From NCBI RefSeq assembly GCF_900143085.1, contig NZ_FRCZ01000002.1:434001-498000 (forward strand): DNA of 64,000 nt. The letters are read 5' to 3'. The position numbers and the translations under genes are program-made. The notes under the pieces were generated by a model. That model ran no database searches. It was not told the DNA's origin and worked only from the letters and a program-made list of their open reading frames with translations. How positions within the stretch are numbered: the first letter of the stretch is position 1; each line of letters starts with the position of its first letter. Shown here piece after piece: positions 36,107-45,351 of the stretch. Origin of the DNA: Gracilibacillus kekensis. Its GTDB lineage: Bacteria > Bacillota > Bacilli > Bacillales > Amphibacillaceae.

Positions 36107-36118
36107 TTTAGTACCTCC

Positions 36119-37270
36119 TTACAATCTGATTTCTGGTACATCTACCCAACGTCTTTCTTCCCAAGATTTTAAGCCAAGGTCAGAAAGTTGCGTGCCTTTT
36201 GCACCTTCTAATAAATCCCACGGGAATTCCGCGTCCTCAACTACGTGCTTAAGAAATAGTTCCCATTGTACTTTGAATCCATTATCAAACACATCATTTG
36301 TCGGTACTTCCTGCCATTGTGCTTCAAAATCAAACGGATTTTCAATGTCTGGATTCCAGGTAGGTTTCGGTGTATTCACACGATGTTGTATTTTACAATC
36401 ACGTAGACCTGCTACTGCACTACCTTCCGTTCCATCAACCTGAATCGTTAATAAATCATCGCGATTTACACGTACTGCCCAAGATGAATTTGCTTGTACG
36501 ACAACACCATTCTCTAATTCAAATGTACCGTATGCAGCATCGTCTGCTGTTGCTTTGTATCTATCTCCGTTTTCATCTACACGCTCTGGAATATGTGTCG
36601 CACCTAAACAGGATACAGACTTGACATTTCCAAATAAATTATCAATCACATAACGCCAATGGGCAAACATATCAACGATAATACCACCACCATCTTCCTT
36701 GCGATAATTCCATGATGGACGCTGGCCTTCCTGCCAATCTCCTTCAAACACCCAATAGCCAAATTCCATTCTAACCGACAACATTTTTCCAAAGAAGCCT
36801 GAATCAATAAGACGTTTTAACTTTAATAAACCAGGTAAGAATAATTTATCTTGAACTACTCCATTTTTCACTCCAGCTTCTCTTGCTAATTTTGCTAATT
36901 CAACTGATCCTTCTAAATTAGTAGCTGTAGGTTTTTCACAGTAAATATGTTTCCCTGCTGCAATCGCCTGTTTAATACTATCTGCGCGGCGAACGGTTGT
37001 CTGTGAATCAAAATAGATCACATTATAGTCATCAGCAAGAGCTGCATCTAAATCTGTCGAATAACGTTCAATCCCATGCGCTTCTGCTAACGCTTTCAAT
37101 TTCTTCTCATTTCTACCGATCAAGATTGGATCTGGCATTAACGTATCTTCATTTTTTAATAATACGCCACCTTGTTCTCTAATCGCTTTAATTGAACGAA
37201 TTAAGTGTTGATTCGTCCCCATTCTTCCAGTTACACCATTCATAATAATTCCGATTTTTTGCTGCGCCAT
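36119..37270 (-). CDS. Gfo/Idh/MocA family oxidoreductase
   Basis: 383 residues from the ATG at 37270, preceded by AAAGGGGAA; a weaker upstream ATG exists at 37288. The N-terminus QKIGIIMNGVTGRMGTNQH is an unusual, extended Rossmann motif. The EKP motif is in YCEKPTATN, and GGGIIVDMFAHWRYVIDNLFG is the C-terminal-domain signature. It is the first gene of the DUF993 operon and probably oxidises a sugar hydroxyl to start the pathway. The substrate is unknown. Confidence 0.87.
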   Translation of the reverse strand: MAQQKIGIIMNGVTGRMGTNQHLIRSIKAIREQGGVLLKNEDTLMPDPILIGRNEKKLKALAEAHGIERYSTDLDAALADDYNVIYFDSQTTVRRADSIKQAIAAGKHIYCEKPTATNLEGSVELAKLAREAGVKNGVVQDKLFLPGLLKLKRLIDSGFFGKMLSVRMEFGYWVFEGDWQEGQRPSWNYRKEDGGGIIVDMFAHWRYVIDNLFGNVKSVSCLGATHIPERVDENGDRYKATADDAAYGTFELENGVVVQANSSWAVRVNRDDLLTIQVDGTEGSAVAGLRDCKIQHRVNTPKPTWNPDIENPFDFEAQWQEVPTNDVFDNGFKVQWELFLKHVVEDAEFPWDLLEGAKGTQLSDLGLKSWEERRWVDVPEIRL

Positions 37271-37404
37271 TTTGTTTTCCCCTTTCAATTGCTAAGATAC
37301 ATCTATGGTAACGCAATAAAAAAAATCCGTCTTATTAATCTAAGAACGAATTTCTTAAAATCGGAAATGAATTATTGATGAGATTACTGGCAACTTTTAA
37401 TGAT

Positions 37405-38220
37405 TTACTGGCAACTCTGCTTTTGATTGGTCCGATATTTATTAGGGGATATCGCTGTTATGTTCTTAAATGCTCGATAAAAAGTGGATATGGACTCGAA
37501 GCCGACTTCAAAACAAATTGATGCAATGTCTTTATCCGTCTCCACTAACATTTTTTTAGCTAAACGCACTCGAACCTCTGTTAAGTATTGAATCGGAGTC
37601 ATATTAAATGTTTCCTTAAAAATAGTGTTCATGTGTCGTGTACTAATTCCTAATCTTGAAGCTAAATCTTCAGCATGGATCCATTCATAGTAATGCGAAT
37701 CGATATAATCTCGCAATCTGTCCGCTCTAAGCGTATTAGCGTCTTTCGTTTCCCCATCTTTTTCACCACGTGATATCAATAACAGTAATTGAGATAAATA
37801 GATTTTTAACGCCATCTCCTGATGAATACTTTGATTTGCTTGTTCATAAAGCATCGTACGTAATAATTGCCGGATCTCACTACTATTAAATGGATTCAAT
37901 CCGATGAATTTTGATTCAAACAATGAGTTTTCGAATAACTTTTGATTGGTAGAATTAATCACACGTTTGTCAAAAGCTAAAACTAATACTGTTAATTTAT
38001 GATCAGACACGATCGCATGTGGTGTTAATGGTGTAATAAACGTTAAGTGATCTTGTTCAAGTTGATATTCTTTTCCATTTAATCTAATCTTCCCTGTACC
38101 TTCCAATGTGTAGATTAATTGATATACCTGATGATGGTGTTCTTCAATTCGGTCTCCTGCAAGGTGCTTGCTTTCATATAATTGAATACCAAACGGTTCT
38201 ATGAAAATATCTTTTAGCAT
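37405..38220 (-). CDS. AraC family transcriptional regulator
   Basis: 271 residues. The N-terminal cupin has EHHHQVYQLIYTLEGTGKIRLNGKEY. The C-terminal double helix-turn-helix spans about residues 170-265, with WIHAEDLASRLGISTRHMNTIFKETF and VGFESISTFYRAFKNITAISPNKYR. GTGGGGGAAG precedes the ATG. It lies between the DUF993 operon and a divergently read Gfo/Idh gene, and probably controls both. The effector is likely the unknown sugar of this cluster. Confidence 0.87.
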   Translation of the reverse strand: MLKDIFIEPFGIQLYESKHLAGDRIEEHHHQVYQLIYTLEGTGKIRLNGKEYQLEQDHLTFITPLTPHAIVSDHKLTVLVLAFDKRVINSTNQKLFENSLFESKFIGLNPFNSSEIRQLLRTMLYEQANQSIHQEMALKIYLSQLLLLISRGEKDGETKDANTLRADRLRDYIDSHYYEWIHAEDLASRLGISTRHMNTIFKETFNMTPIQYLTEVRVRLAKKMLVETDKDIASICFEVGFESISTFYRAFKNITAISPNKYRTNQKQSCQ

Positions 38221-38358
38221 ACACTTCCCCCACTTATCCGATTTCTTTGTATAATTTCTAGTTATTTATCAAGCGATACTGCGAAAATTAGGAAGTTATG
38301 ATATATTCTATTATAATGTATTTTATTTTAAAAAAGCAAAAAGTGAGGAGAATTAAAT

Positions 38359-39540
38359 ATGAAAACCTTAGTTTCCGTTGTGTTAGTCGGAATCGGTGGA
38401 TATGGAAACGTCTATTTAAAAAGTCTTTTCGATAAAGGAAATGAAAGCGCATTAGTCAAAGGTGTTGTAGATGTTGCACCAGAAAGATCGAACTATTATC
38501 AAGAAATCAAAGAAAGAAAGATTCCTATCTTTGATTCATTAGAAGATTTTTATATGGAGAATAAAGCCGATTTGGCGATCATTTCAACACCAATTCATTT
38601 ACATAAGGATCAAGCGTGTCTTGCGATGGAAAAAGGTAGTCACGTACTTTGCGAAAAGCCTGCTACCGCGAATCCTGACCATTTAGAAGAAATGATTAAA
38701 ACTAGAGATCGTACAAATAGAAAGTTAGCCATTGGATTCAATTGGTCATTTACGGATTCTGTTCAAGATTTGAAACAAGATATACTCAAAGGGCAGTTTG
38801 GCAGACCTTTAAGAATGAAAAGTCTCGTATTGTGGCCACGTAATGCGGACTATTTTAATCGCTCTGGTTGGGCAGGTAAAAAATTCAGTCCAAATGGTGA
38901 CATGATATTTGATAGTGTTGCTAATAATGCTACAGCTCATTTCTTGCATCATTTATTATATTTATCTGGTGATAAAATTGAAAAAAGTGCTGAAATTGAT
39001 CAAATTTCTGCCGAATTATATCGTGCAAATCCGATTGAAACATTTGATACTTGCGCCGTCCATTTACATACCAAAAATGATGTGGAGATTATTTACCTTG
39101 CATCACACGCTGTGGCGGATGAGCATCGACCTAAGTACAAGCTTGAATTTGAGGATGCTACTATTACGTATCATCCAGATGGCGAGAGAAGTGAAATTGT
39201 AGCAAAATGGCATGATGGAAAAGAAAAAATATACGAGGATCCTGAGAAAAATCATTTAGCAAAGTTAGGGGTCATGATAGAAGCAATCCAATCTGACGAT
39301 CAAAGTATATTATGTGGACCAGAAGCTGCAAAAGCACATGTTCAGGCAATTTATGGCATGCATCAATCAATAAAAGACATACCAACTTTCCCGGCACATT
39401 GGATAGCATATAATGAAGAAACCAAATTAACCACCGTCCAGGGACTGGATGAAACCTTAACACAATGCTACCACCAATTTTGTTTACCAAATGACCTGGG
39501 CATTGAATGGAGTAAAGCAGGAGATATTGTGAAGTTATAA
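38359..39540 (+). CDS. Gfo/Idh/MocA family oxidoreductase (divergent)
   Basis: The 393-residue protein starts SVVLVGIGGYGNVYLKSLF, a dinucleotide-binding fold, with the EKP motif in LCEKPATANPDHL. The C-terminal domain contains MIFDSVANNATAHFLHHLLYLSGDKIE. GAGGAG precedes the ATG. It shares an intergenic region with the AraC-type gene read the other way. With the dehydrogenase at 36119-37270 it may form an oxidise-then-reduce pair acting on a sugar, as in 3-keto-sugar pathways. This is inference. Confidence 0.85.
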   Translation: MKTLVSVVLVGIGGYGNVYLKSLFDKGNESALVKGVVDVAPERSNYYQEIKERKIPIFDSLEDFYMENKADLAIISTPIHLHKDQACLAMEKGSHVLCEKPATANPDHLEEMIKTRDRTNRKLAIGFNWSFTDSVQDLKQDILKGQFGRPLRMKSLVLWPRNADYFNRSGWAGKKFSPNGDMIFDSVANNATAHFLHHLLYLSGDKIEKSAEIDQISAELYRANPIETFDTCAVHLHTKNDVEIIYLASHAVADEHRPKYKLEFEDATITYHPDGERSEIVAKWHDGKEKIYEDPEKNHLAKLGVMIEAIQSDDQSILCGPEAAKAHVQAIYGMHQSIKDIPTFPAHWIAYNEETKLTTVQGLDETLTQCYHQFCLPNDLGIEWSKAGDIVKL

Positions 39541-39591
39541 ATCGAGACTTAAACCAGTGGGAGATTTTTTCTCTTAATTACGCACTAAAAC

Positions 39592-39625
39592 AATCCGAAC
39601 GTTGTTAGCGTTCGGATTTAACTTA
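39592..39625. terminator. Bidirectional terminator between the oxidoreductase gene and dhaM
   Basis: AATCCGAACG and CGTTCGGATT pair perfectly around a 7-base loop. TAACTTATTT follows on the plus strand and GTTTTAG on the minus strand. The stem sequence is nearly that of the terminator at 15162-15216. Confidence 0.7.
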
Positions 39626-39653
39626 TTTACTTCGATGTTGATTCAAGTCTTTT

Positions 39654-40046
39654 TCACATCTCAGTTAATTCTATTTTTTGTAGACTGTTCCTTATTTCTT
39701 GAAGAGATTTACCCATGTTTGCTTCCACTGCGGCAATGTAGCTTCCTTCTACAAGTGGAATATGGTCTGCTAGTTGGACATTGGCAGACTCAGAGAATTC
39801 GATTGCCATTTCGGCATTCATTTTTGCACTACCTAAATCGTACATTAATAACACACCATTACCGTTGTCTACTTGAGTAATTGCATCGATAATTTTTTCC
39901 ATACTCGTTCCAATTTGATTGTCATCTGTTCCTGCTGCTACTGCAATTGGTACTCCGGTTATAACTTGCTTAATAAGCTCGAAAACACCATCACCTATCT
40001 TTGGGCTGTGAGAAATGATAACAAGACCTACTTTATCTGACATCAT
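39654..40046 (-). CDS. dhaM: Dihydroxyacetone kinase phosphotransfer subunit DhaM
   Basis: A 130-residue EIIA-Man-like protein. The phosphorylated His lies in LVIISHSPKIGDGV, near residue 13. It passes phosphate from HPr to ADP bound on DhaL. Only the EIIA domain is present, as in Gram-positive DhaM; the extra HPr and EI domains of E. coli DhaM are absent. GGGGAA precedes the start, and the gene follows dhaL by one base. Confidence 0.93.
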   Translation of the reverse strand: MMSDKVGLVIISHSPKIGDGVFELIKQVITGVPIAVAAGTDDNQIGTSMEKIIDAITQVDNGNGVLLMYDLGSAKMNAEMAIEFSESANVQLADHIPLVEGSYIAAVEANMGKSLQEIRNSLQKIELTEM

Positions 40047-40047
40047 T

Positions 40048-40668
40048 TCAATTCCCCACTTCTATTACTGCTACCAATGCTTCAAAAATATAAAACGATG
40101 ACATTGAACCGGGGTCCACGTGCCCTAGTGTTCTTTCTTTTAAATAAGAAGCTCTTCCTTTTGTAGCAACCATCTCTCTGGTATCTTCAATTGTGGCCTG
40201 ACAAGCTTCAATCATTTCCTCCCAATCTTCTACGTTTTCTGATGCTAAAAATTCAGCGACTTGATACCAAACATCATACATTGTCTTTTCACCAAATTCT
40301 GCATTCCCTCGCATTTTAATACCTGCAAGTGCTGCATCAATCGCCTCTTTGAAATTTTGCTGATTGACTTCTTTATCCTGTAATGCCATTGACATTTTTA
40401 AAAAAGCGGTTCCATATAATGGACCTGAAGCACCACCAACTTTAGCTGTTAACGTCATTGCTGCCGATTTTAAAACATCTGCAACCGAATCGTATTCTGT
40501 ATCATCAATTTTATTTACAACTTCATTGAAGCCTCGTGCCATATTAATTCCATGGTCACCATCTCCAATTGCTTGATCTAAAGCTGTTAACTGTTCCTTG
40601 TTTGCTTCCATCCTTTTCTGAATTTCCTGCATCCATTGTTTTGTTTGTTCAACTGTTAAAATAATCAT
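40048..40668 (-). CDS. dhaL: Dihydroxyacetone kinase ADP-binding subunit DhaL
   Basis: 206 residues. The Mg-ADP binding Asp residues lie in ALDQAIGDGDHGINMARGF, near residues 29-40. GGASGPLYGTAFL and the C-terminal GRASYLKERTLGHVDPGS are further DhaL signatures. It works between DhaK and DhaM to phosphorylate dihydroxyacetone with PEP as donor. AAGGAG lies upstream, rather far (about 11 bases) from the ATG. Confidence 0.94.
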   Translation of the reverse strand: MIILTVEQTKQWMQEIQKRMEANKEQLTALDQAIGDGDHGINMARGFNEVVNKIDDTEYDSVADVLKSAAMTLTAKVGGASGPLYGTAFLKMSMALQDKEVNQQNFKEAIDAALAGIKMRGNAEFGEKTMYDVWYQVAEFLASENVEDWEEMIEACQATIEDTREMVATKGRASYLKERTLGHVDPGSMSSFYIFEALVAVIEVGN

Positions 40669-40701
40669 ATTGTATTGTACTCCTTCTTCGTTCTTTTTTA
40701 A

Positions 40702-41694
40702 TTAAACTCTAAATGCTTTTGCCTGTGAAATAGCATTTAACCCATCTTTTAATTGATCATCTACTTTCAGCAGGGTGATAGAAAAACCAGACATTTCTAG
40801 AGCAGTCATATATTCACCAACCCATTTATTATAAATTGTAATCCCTTTTTCGGCTAATAATTTTGCCACATGTCGATAAACGATATACAACTCCATCTCA
40901 GGTGTTGCTCCCATACCATTAACCATCACTGCTACTTCACTATCTTGATAATCGATATCTGCTGTAATTTGGTTAAGTAATCTTTCTACTATTTTATCAG
41001 CTGATTGTAGTGGCACACGTTCAATACCAGATTCACCATGTATACCTATACCTATTTCCATCTCGTTATCATCTAACGCAAAACTTGATTTACCTGCCGC
41101 AGGAACTGTACACGCAGATAAGGCAACCCCCATGGAACGTACATTAGCAATGACTTTTTCTGCTGCAGCTCTCACTTCTGTTAAACTAGCTCCTGATTCA
41201 GCGATTGCACCTGCTACCTTATGAACAAAAACAGTACCAGCAATGCCGCGACGTCCTGTAGTAAAAGTACTGTCTTCCACTGCTACATCATCATCAACGA
41301 TAACTTTTTCTACGTTAATTCCTTCTACTTCTGCTAATTCCGCTGCCATTTCGAAATTCATTACGTCACCGGTGTAATTTTTAATAATCAGTAATACACC
41401 TTCCCCACTATCCACCGCCTTAATTGCTTCATAAACTTGATCAGGAGTTGGTGAAGTAAAAACTTCTCCTACCACTGCGGCATCGAGCATTCCTTGTCCA
41501 ATATAGCCGGCATGTGCAGGCTCGTGTCCGCTTCCTCCACCACTTACTAAACCTACTTTACCTTTAATCGGTGCATCCTGTCTGACTAACACGGTTGTAT
41601 TATCAATTCGTTTGATAGAATCTGAATGTGCCGTTACAATACCATCTAACATTTCTTCTACTACTTGATCGACATTGTTAACCACTTTTTTCAT
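40702..41694 (-). CDS. dhaK: Dihydroxyacetone kinase substrate-binding subunit DhaK
   Basis: 330 residues. GGGSGHEPAHAGYIG (His57) and the His219 that binds dihydroxyacetone covalently, in GIGIHGESG, are both present. It is the first gene of dhaKLM and has GAGGTGA before the ATG. Together with glpK and glpD upstream on the same strand it makes this a glycerol/triose region. The two blocks are separated by the 21-bp phased repeat array. Confidence 0.95.
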   Translation of the reverse strand: MKKVVNNVDQVVEEMLDGIVTAHSDSIKRIDNTTVLVRQDAPIKGKVGLVSGGGSGHEPAHAGYIGQGMLDAAVVGEVFTSPTPDQVYEAIKAVDSGEGVLLIIKNYTGDVMNFEMAAELAEVEGINVEKVIVDDDVAVEDSTFTTGRRGIAGTVFVHKVAGAIAESGASLTEVRAAAEKVIANVRSMGVALSACTVPAAGKSSFALDDNEMEIGIGIHGESGIERVPLQSADKIVERLLNQITADIDYQDSEVAVMVNGMGATPEMELYIVYRHVAKLLAEKGITIYNKWVGEYMTALEMSGFSITLLKVDDQLKDGLNAISQAKAFRV

Positions 41695-41786
41695 AACGGA
41701 TCACCTCAATTTTTAGTATAGTTTCATCGTAAACAAAATCGAATAAAATTACCAGAAAATAACGGTTCCAAAATGACAAAGTTTTT

Positions 41787-41903
41787 CTGGACACTTTTGT
41801 TGGGTTATTGGACACTTTTCGTCATTTGTTGGACACTTTTTCTACTTTATTGGACGCTTTCAAGATTTTATTGGACACTTATTAACATTTATTGGACACT
41901 TTA
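41787..41903. repeat. Six-copy 21-bp phased repeat between glpD and dhaK
   Basis: The 12-mer TTGGACACTTTT (variants CTGG..., ...GCTTTC, ...CTTAT, ...CTTTA) starts at 41787, 41808, 41829, 41850, 41871 and 41892, exactly 21 bases apart each time. The 9-base spacers differ but mostly end in TTA. On the plus strand the first five copies read as a Leu-rich heptad (LDTFxxL) ending in TAA, but without ATG or ribosome binding site. The minus strand has stops in every frame. Confidence 0.85.
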
Positions 41904-41930
41904 ACTATTCCAACGATCAGAAAAGCCGTG

Positions 41931-41955
41931 AGATGTTATCTCTCACGACTTTGTT
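41931..41955 (-). terminator. Terminator after glpD
   Basis: AAAGTCGTGAGA and TCTCACGGCTTT pair on the minus strand with one mismatch, followed by TCTG. The hairpin includes the glpD stop codon. Confidence 0.55.
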
Positions 41956-43592
41956 GGATGAACTGCTTCGTAAATGAATTGTTCTAATTCTGCTGTATAA
42001 TTTTCTGTTTCCTGATCTGACCAGTTTAACTGTTTCGCCATTTCAGCTATCACTGCCGCTTTCTCTTGTTTAACCCTGTCAATATCAAAGAATAAAGCAC
42101 CTGTTCTACGAATAAAGAAGTCAATCGGCTTACATGCCGCTTCATATTCAATACTGTAGTTAAGCATCGCATTGGTCACTGGATTGATTTTCGTATCTTC
42201 TTTAACTTGCTGATAATAATCAAAAACAACCGGCACATTAGATCCATATCGTTGAACAAGCAATTCCGCATCTTTTTCTGATAACCCTAAATGTATACCT
42301 TTAGCCAATTGCTCTTTTTTATATTCGATAAACCCTGTAGATCCACCAACATCTCCACCTGACAATGGTAAATGTTTCGTATCACTAGGATAGAACACTT
42401 TTTGTTCTGATTTCACCATTTTGTCGCGAATTACATTTACGACGTCTTCTGCCATTTTACGGTAACCGGTCAGTTTCCCACCAGCAATCGAGATTAATCC
42501 TGAGTTTGATTCAAAAATTTCATCTTTACGTGAAATTTCAGACGGATCTTTGCCCTCCTCAAAAATTAATGGACGTAATCCAGCCCAGCTAGACTCGACA
42601 TCATCTGCCGTAATTTGAAGGTTAGGAAACATAAATTCGATTGCTTGAATAACGTAATCCCGATCAGATTCCGTCATGGTAGGATGGGCAATGTTTCCTT
42701 CATAAACGGTGTCTGTTGTTCCTACATATGTTTTACCTTCCCTCGGAATTGCGAAAACCATTCTTCCGTCTGGCGTATCGAAATAAATAGCCTGTTTTAA
42801 CGGAAAACGAGATTCATCAAATACCAAATGAATTCCTTTGGTTAAGCGAAGTCTTTTGCCTTTTTTGGAATGATCTTTATCTCGAAGCGTGTCAACCCAT
42901 GGACCTGCAGCGTTTATAACATACTTCGCTTCTAATTCATGTATTTCATTTGAGAGTTGATCCTCGATTTGAACACCTTTAACTCGCTCATTCTCATAAA
43001 CAAGTTCTTTTACTTTGGCATAATTTAAAGCAAGTGCACCATTCTCGACAGCCTTTTTCATAACTTCCATCGTCAAACGGGCATCATCTGTACGATATTC
43101 AACATAATAACCTGCACCCTTTAAACCTTCACTTTTTAACAATGGCTCTCGCTTCAATGCTTCCTCACGCCCAAACATTTTACGTCGCTCCGATTTTTTC
43201 ACTCCAGCAAGAAAGTCATAAACACGTAACCCTATATTTGTAGATATAGGACCGAACGTACCACCTTGGTAAAAGGGAAGCATCATCCACTCGGGAGTAG
43301 TAACATGTGGGCCATTTTCATAAACGATTTCTCTTTCTTTACCTACTTCTGCAACCATCTTCACTTCGAATTGTTTTAAGTATCGTAATCCACCATGAAC
43401 CAATTTTGTAGATCTGCTTGATGTACCTGCTGCAAAATCCTGCATGTCCACTACTGCTACTTTCAGTCCTCTTAGGGTGGCATCAAGAGCAATACCTGCT
43501 CCTGTAATGCCTCCTCCAATAATAATCATATCAAGAGAGGTTGTTTTTATGTTATCGTATGTTTCTAGTCGTCTTTTACTTGATAAAGTCAT
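41943..43592 (-). CDS. glpD: Glycerol-3-phosphate dehydrogenase, FAD-dependent
   Basis: The 549-residue membrane-associated enzyme oxidises glycerol-3-phosphate to dihydroxyacetone phosphate and feeds the quinone pool. The FAD motif IIGGGITGAGIALDATLRG lies near residues 23-42, with FAAGTSSRSTKLVHGGLRYL and TDDARLTMEVMK as further GlpD signatures. GGGGGCG precedes the ATG. It starts 26 bases after glpK, so both are co-transcribed under the glpK leader. Confidence 0.96.
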   Translation of the reverse strand: MTLSSKRRLETYDNIKTTSLDMIIIGGGITGAGIALDATLRGLKVAVVDMQDFAAGTSSRSTKLVHGGLRYLKQFEVKMVAEVGKEREIVYENGPHVTTPEWMMLPFYQGGTFGPISTNIGLRVYDFLAGVKKSERRKMFGREEALKREPLLKSEGLKGAGYYVEYRTDDARLTMEVMKKAVENGALALNYAKVKELVYENERVKGVQIEDQLSNEIHELEAKYVINAAGPWVDTLRDKDHSKKGKRLRLTKGIHLVFDESRFPLKQAIYFDTPDGRMVFAIPREGKTYVGTTDTVYEGNIAHPTMTESDRDYVIQAIEFMFPNLQITADDVESSWAGLRPLIFEEGKDPSEISRKDEIFESNSGLISIAGGKLTGYRKMAEDVVNVIRDKMVKSEQKVFYPSDTKHLPLSGGDVGGSTGFIEYKKEQLAKGIHLGLSEKDAELLVQRYGSNVPVVFDYYQQVKEDTKINPVTNAMLNYSIEYEAACKPIDFFIRRTGALFFDIDRVKQEKAAVIAEMAKQLNWSDQETENYTAELEQFIYEAVHPTKS

Positions 43593-43618
43593 AGATTACG
43601 CCCCCGCGGTTCATTTTG

Positions 43619-45142
<1,524 letters not shown>

Positions 45143-45192
45143 CTAACCAGAAGACGAAACGATATGTGAGAATACTTTGGTCATTTGATGTA

Positions 45193-45259
45193 TAAAAAAA
45201 TCCACACAACTTGTTATATTCTCCGATAATAATGAAGAATATATACGTAGCTGTGTGGA
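45193..45259 (-). promoter_or_regulatory. Leader terminator of glpK, probable GlpP antitermination site
   Basis: On the minus strand TCCACACAGCT (45249-45259) pairs with AGTTGTGTGGA (45201-45211), with an inner pair ATATTCT / AGAATAT, and is followed by seven T (45194-45200). It lies between promoter and start codon, so transcription would stop here unless antiterminated. B. subtilis glpFK and glpD leaders have a comparable terminator bypassed by GlpP with glycerol-3-phosphate. Confidence 0.7.
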
Positions 45260-45301
45260 CTCCTTGTCTCCGGCACATTTTTTAACTTGTAGTATATGTT
45301 T

Positions 45302-45331
45302 ATCGTATTACAAAATCTCCATTATTGTCAA
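45302..45331 (-). promoter_or_regulatory. glpKD promoter
   Basis: TTGACA (45326-45331) and TACGAT (45302-45307) on the minus strand with an 18-base spacer. The transcript would start near 45294 and include a leader of about 185 bases with the terminator. Confidence 0.6.
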
Positions 45332-45351
45332 TCCGAATCAGTGAAAAATGA

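Noticed and set aside
41763-41885. Plus-strand frame through the 21-bp repeats (LDTF heptads)
   Set aside because: No ATG, GTG or TTG with a ribosome binding site at its beginning and it ends after five repeats; kept as a repeat, with the coding reading mentioned as an alternative.
41787-41903. CRISPR array
   Set aside because: The repeat unit is 12 bp with 9-bp spacers, far shorter than CRISPR repeats and spacers, and no cas gene is near.
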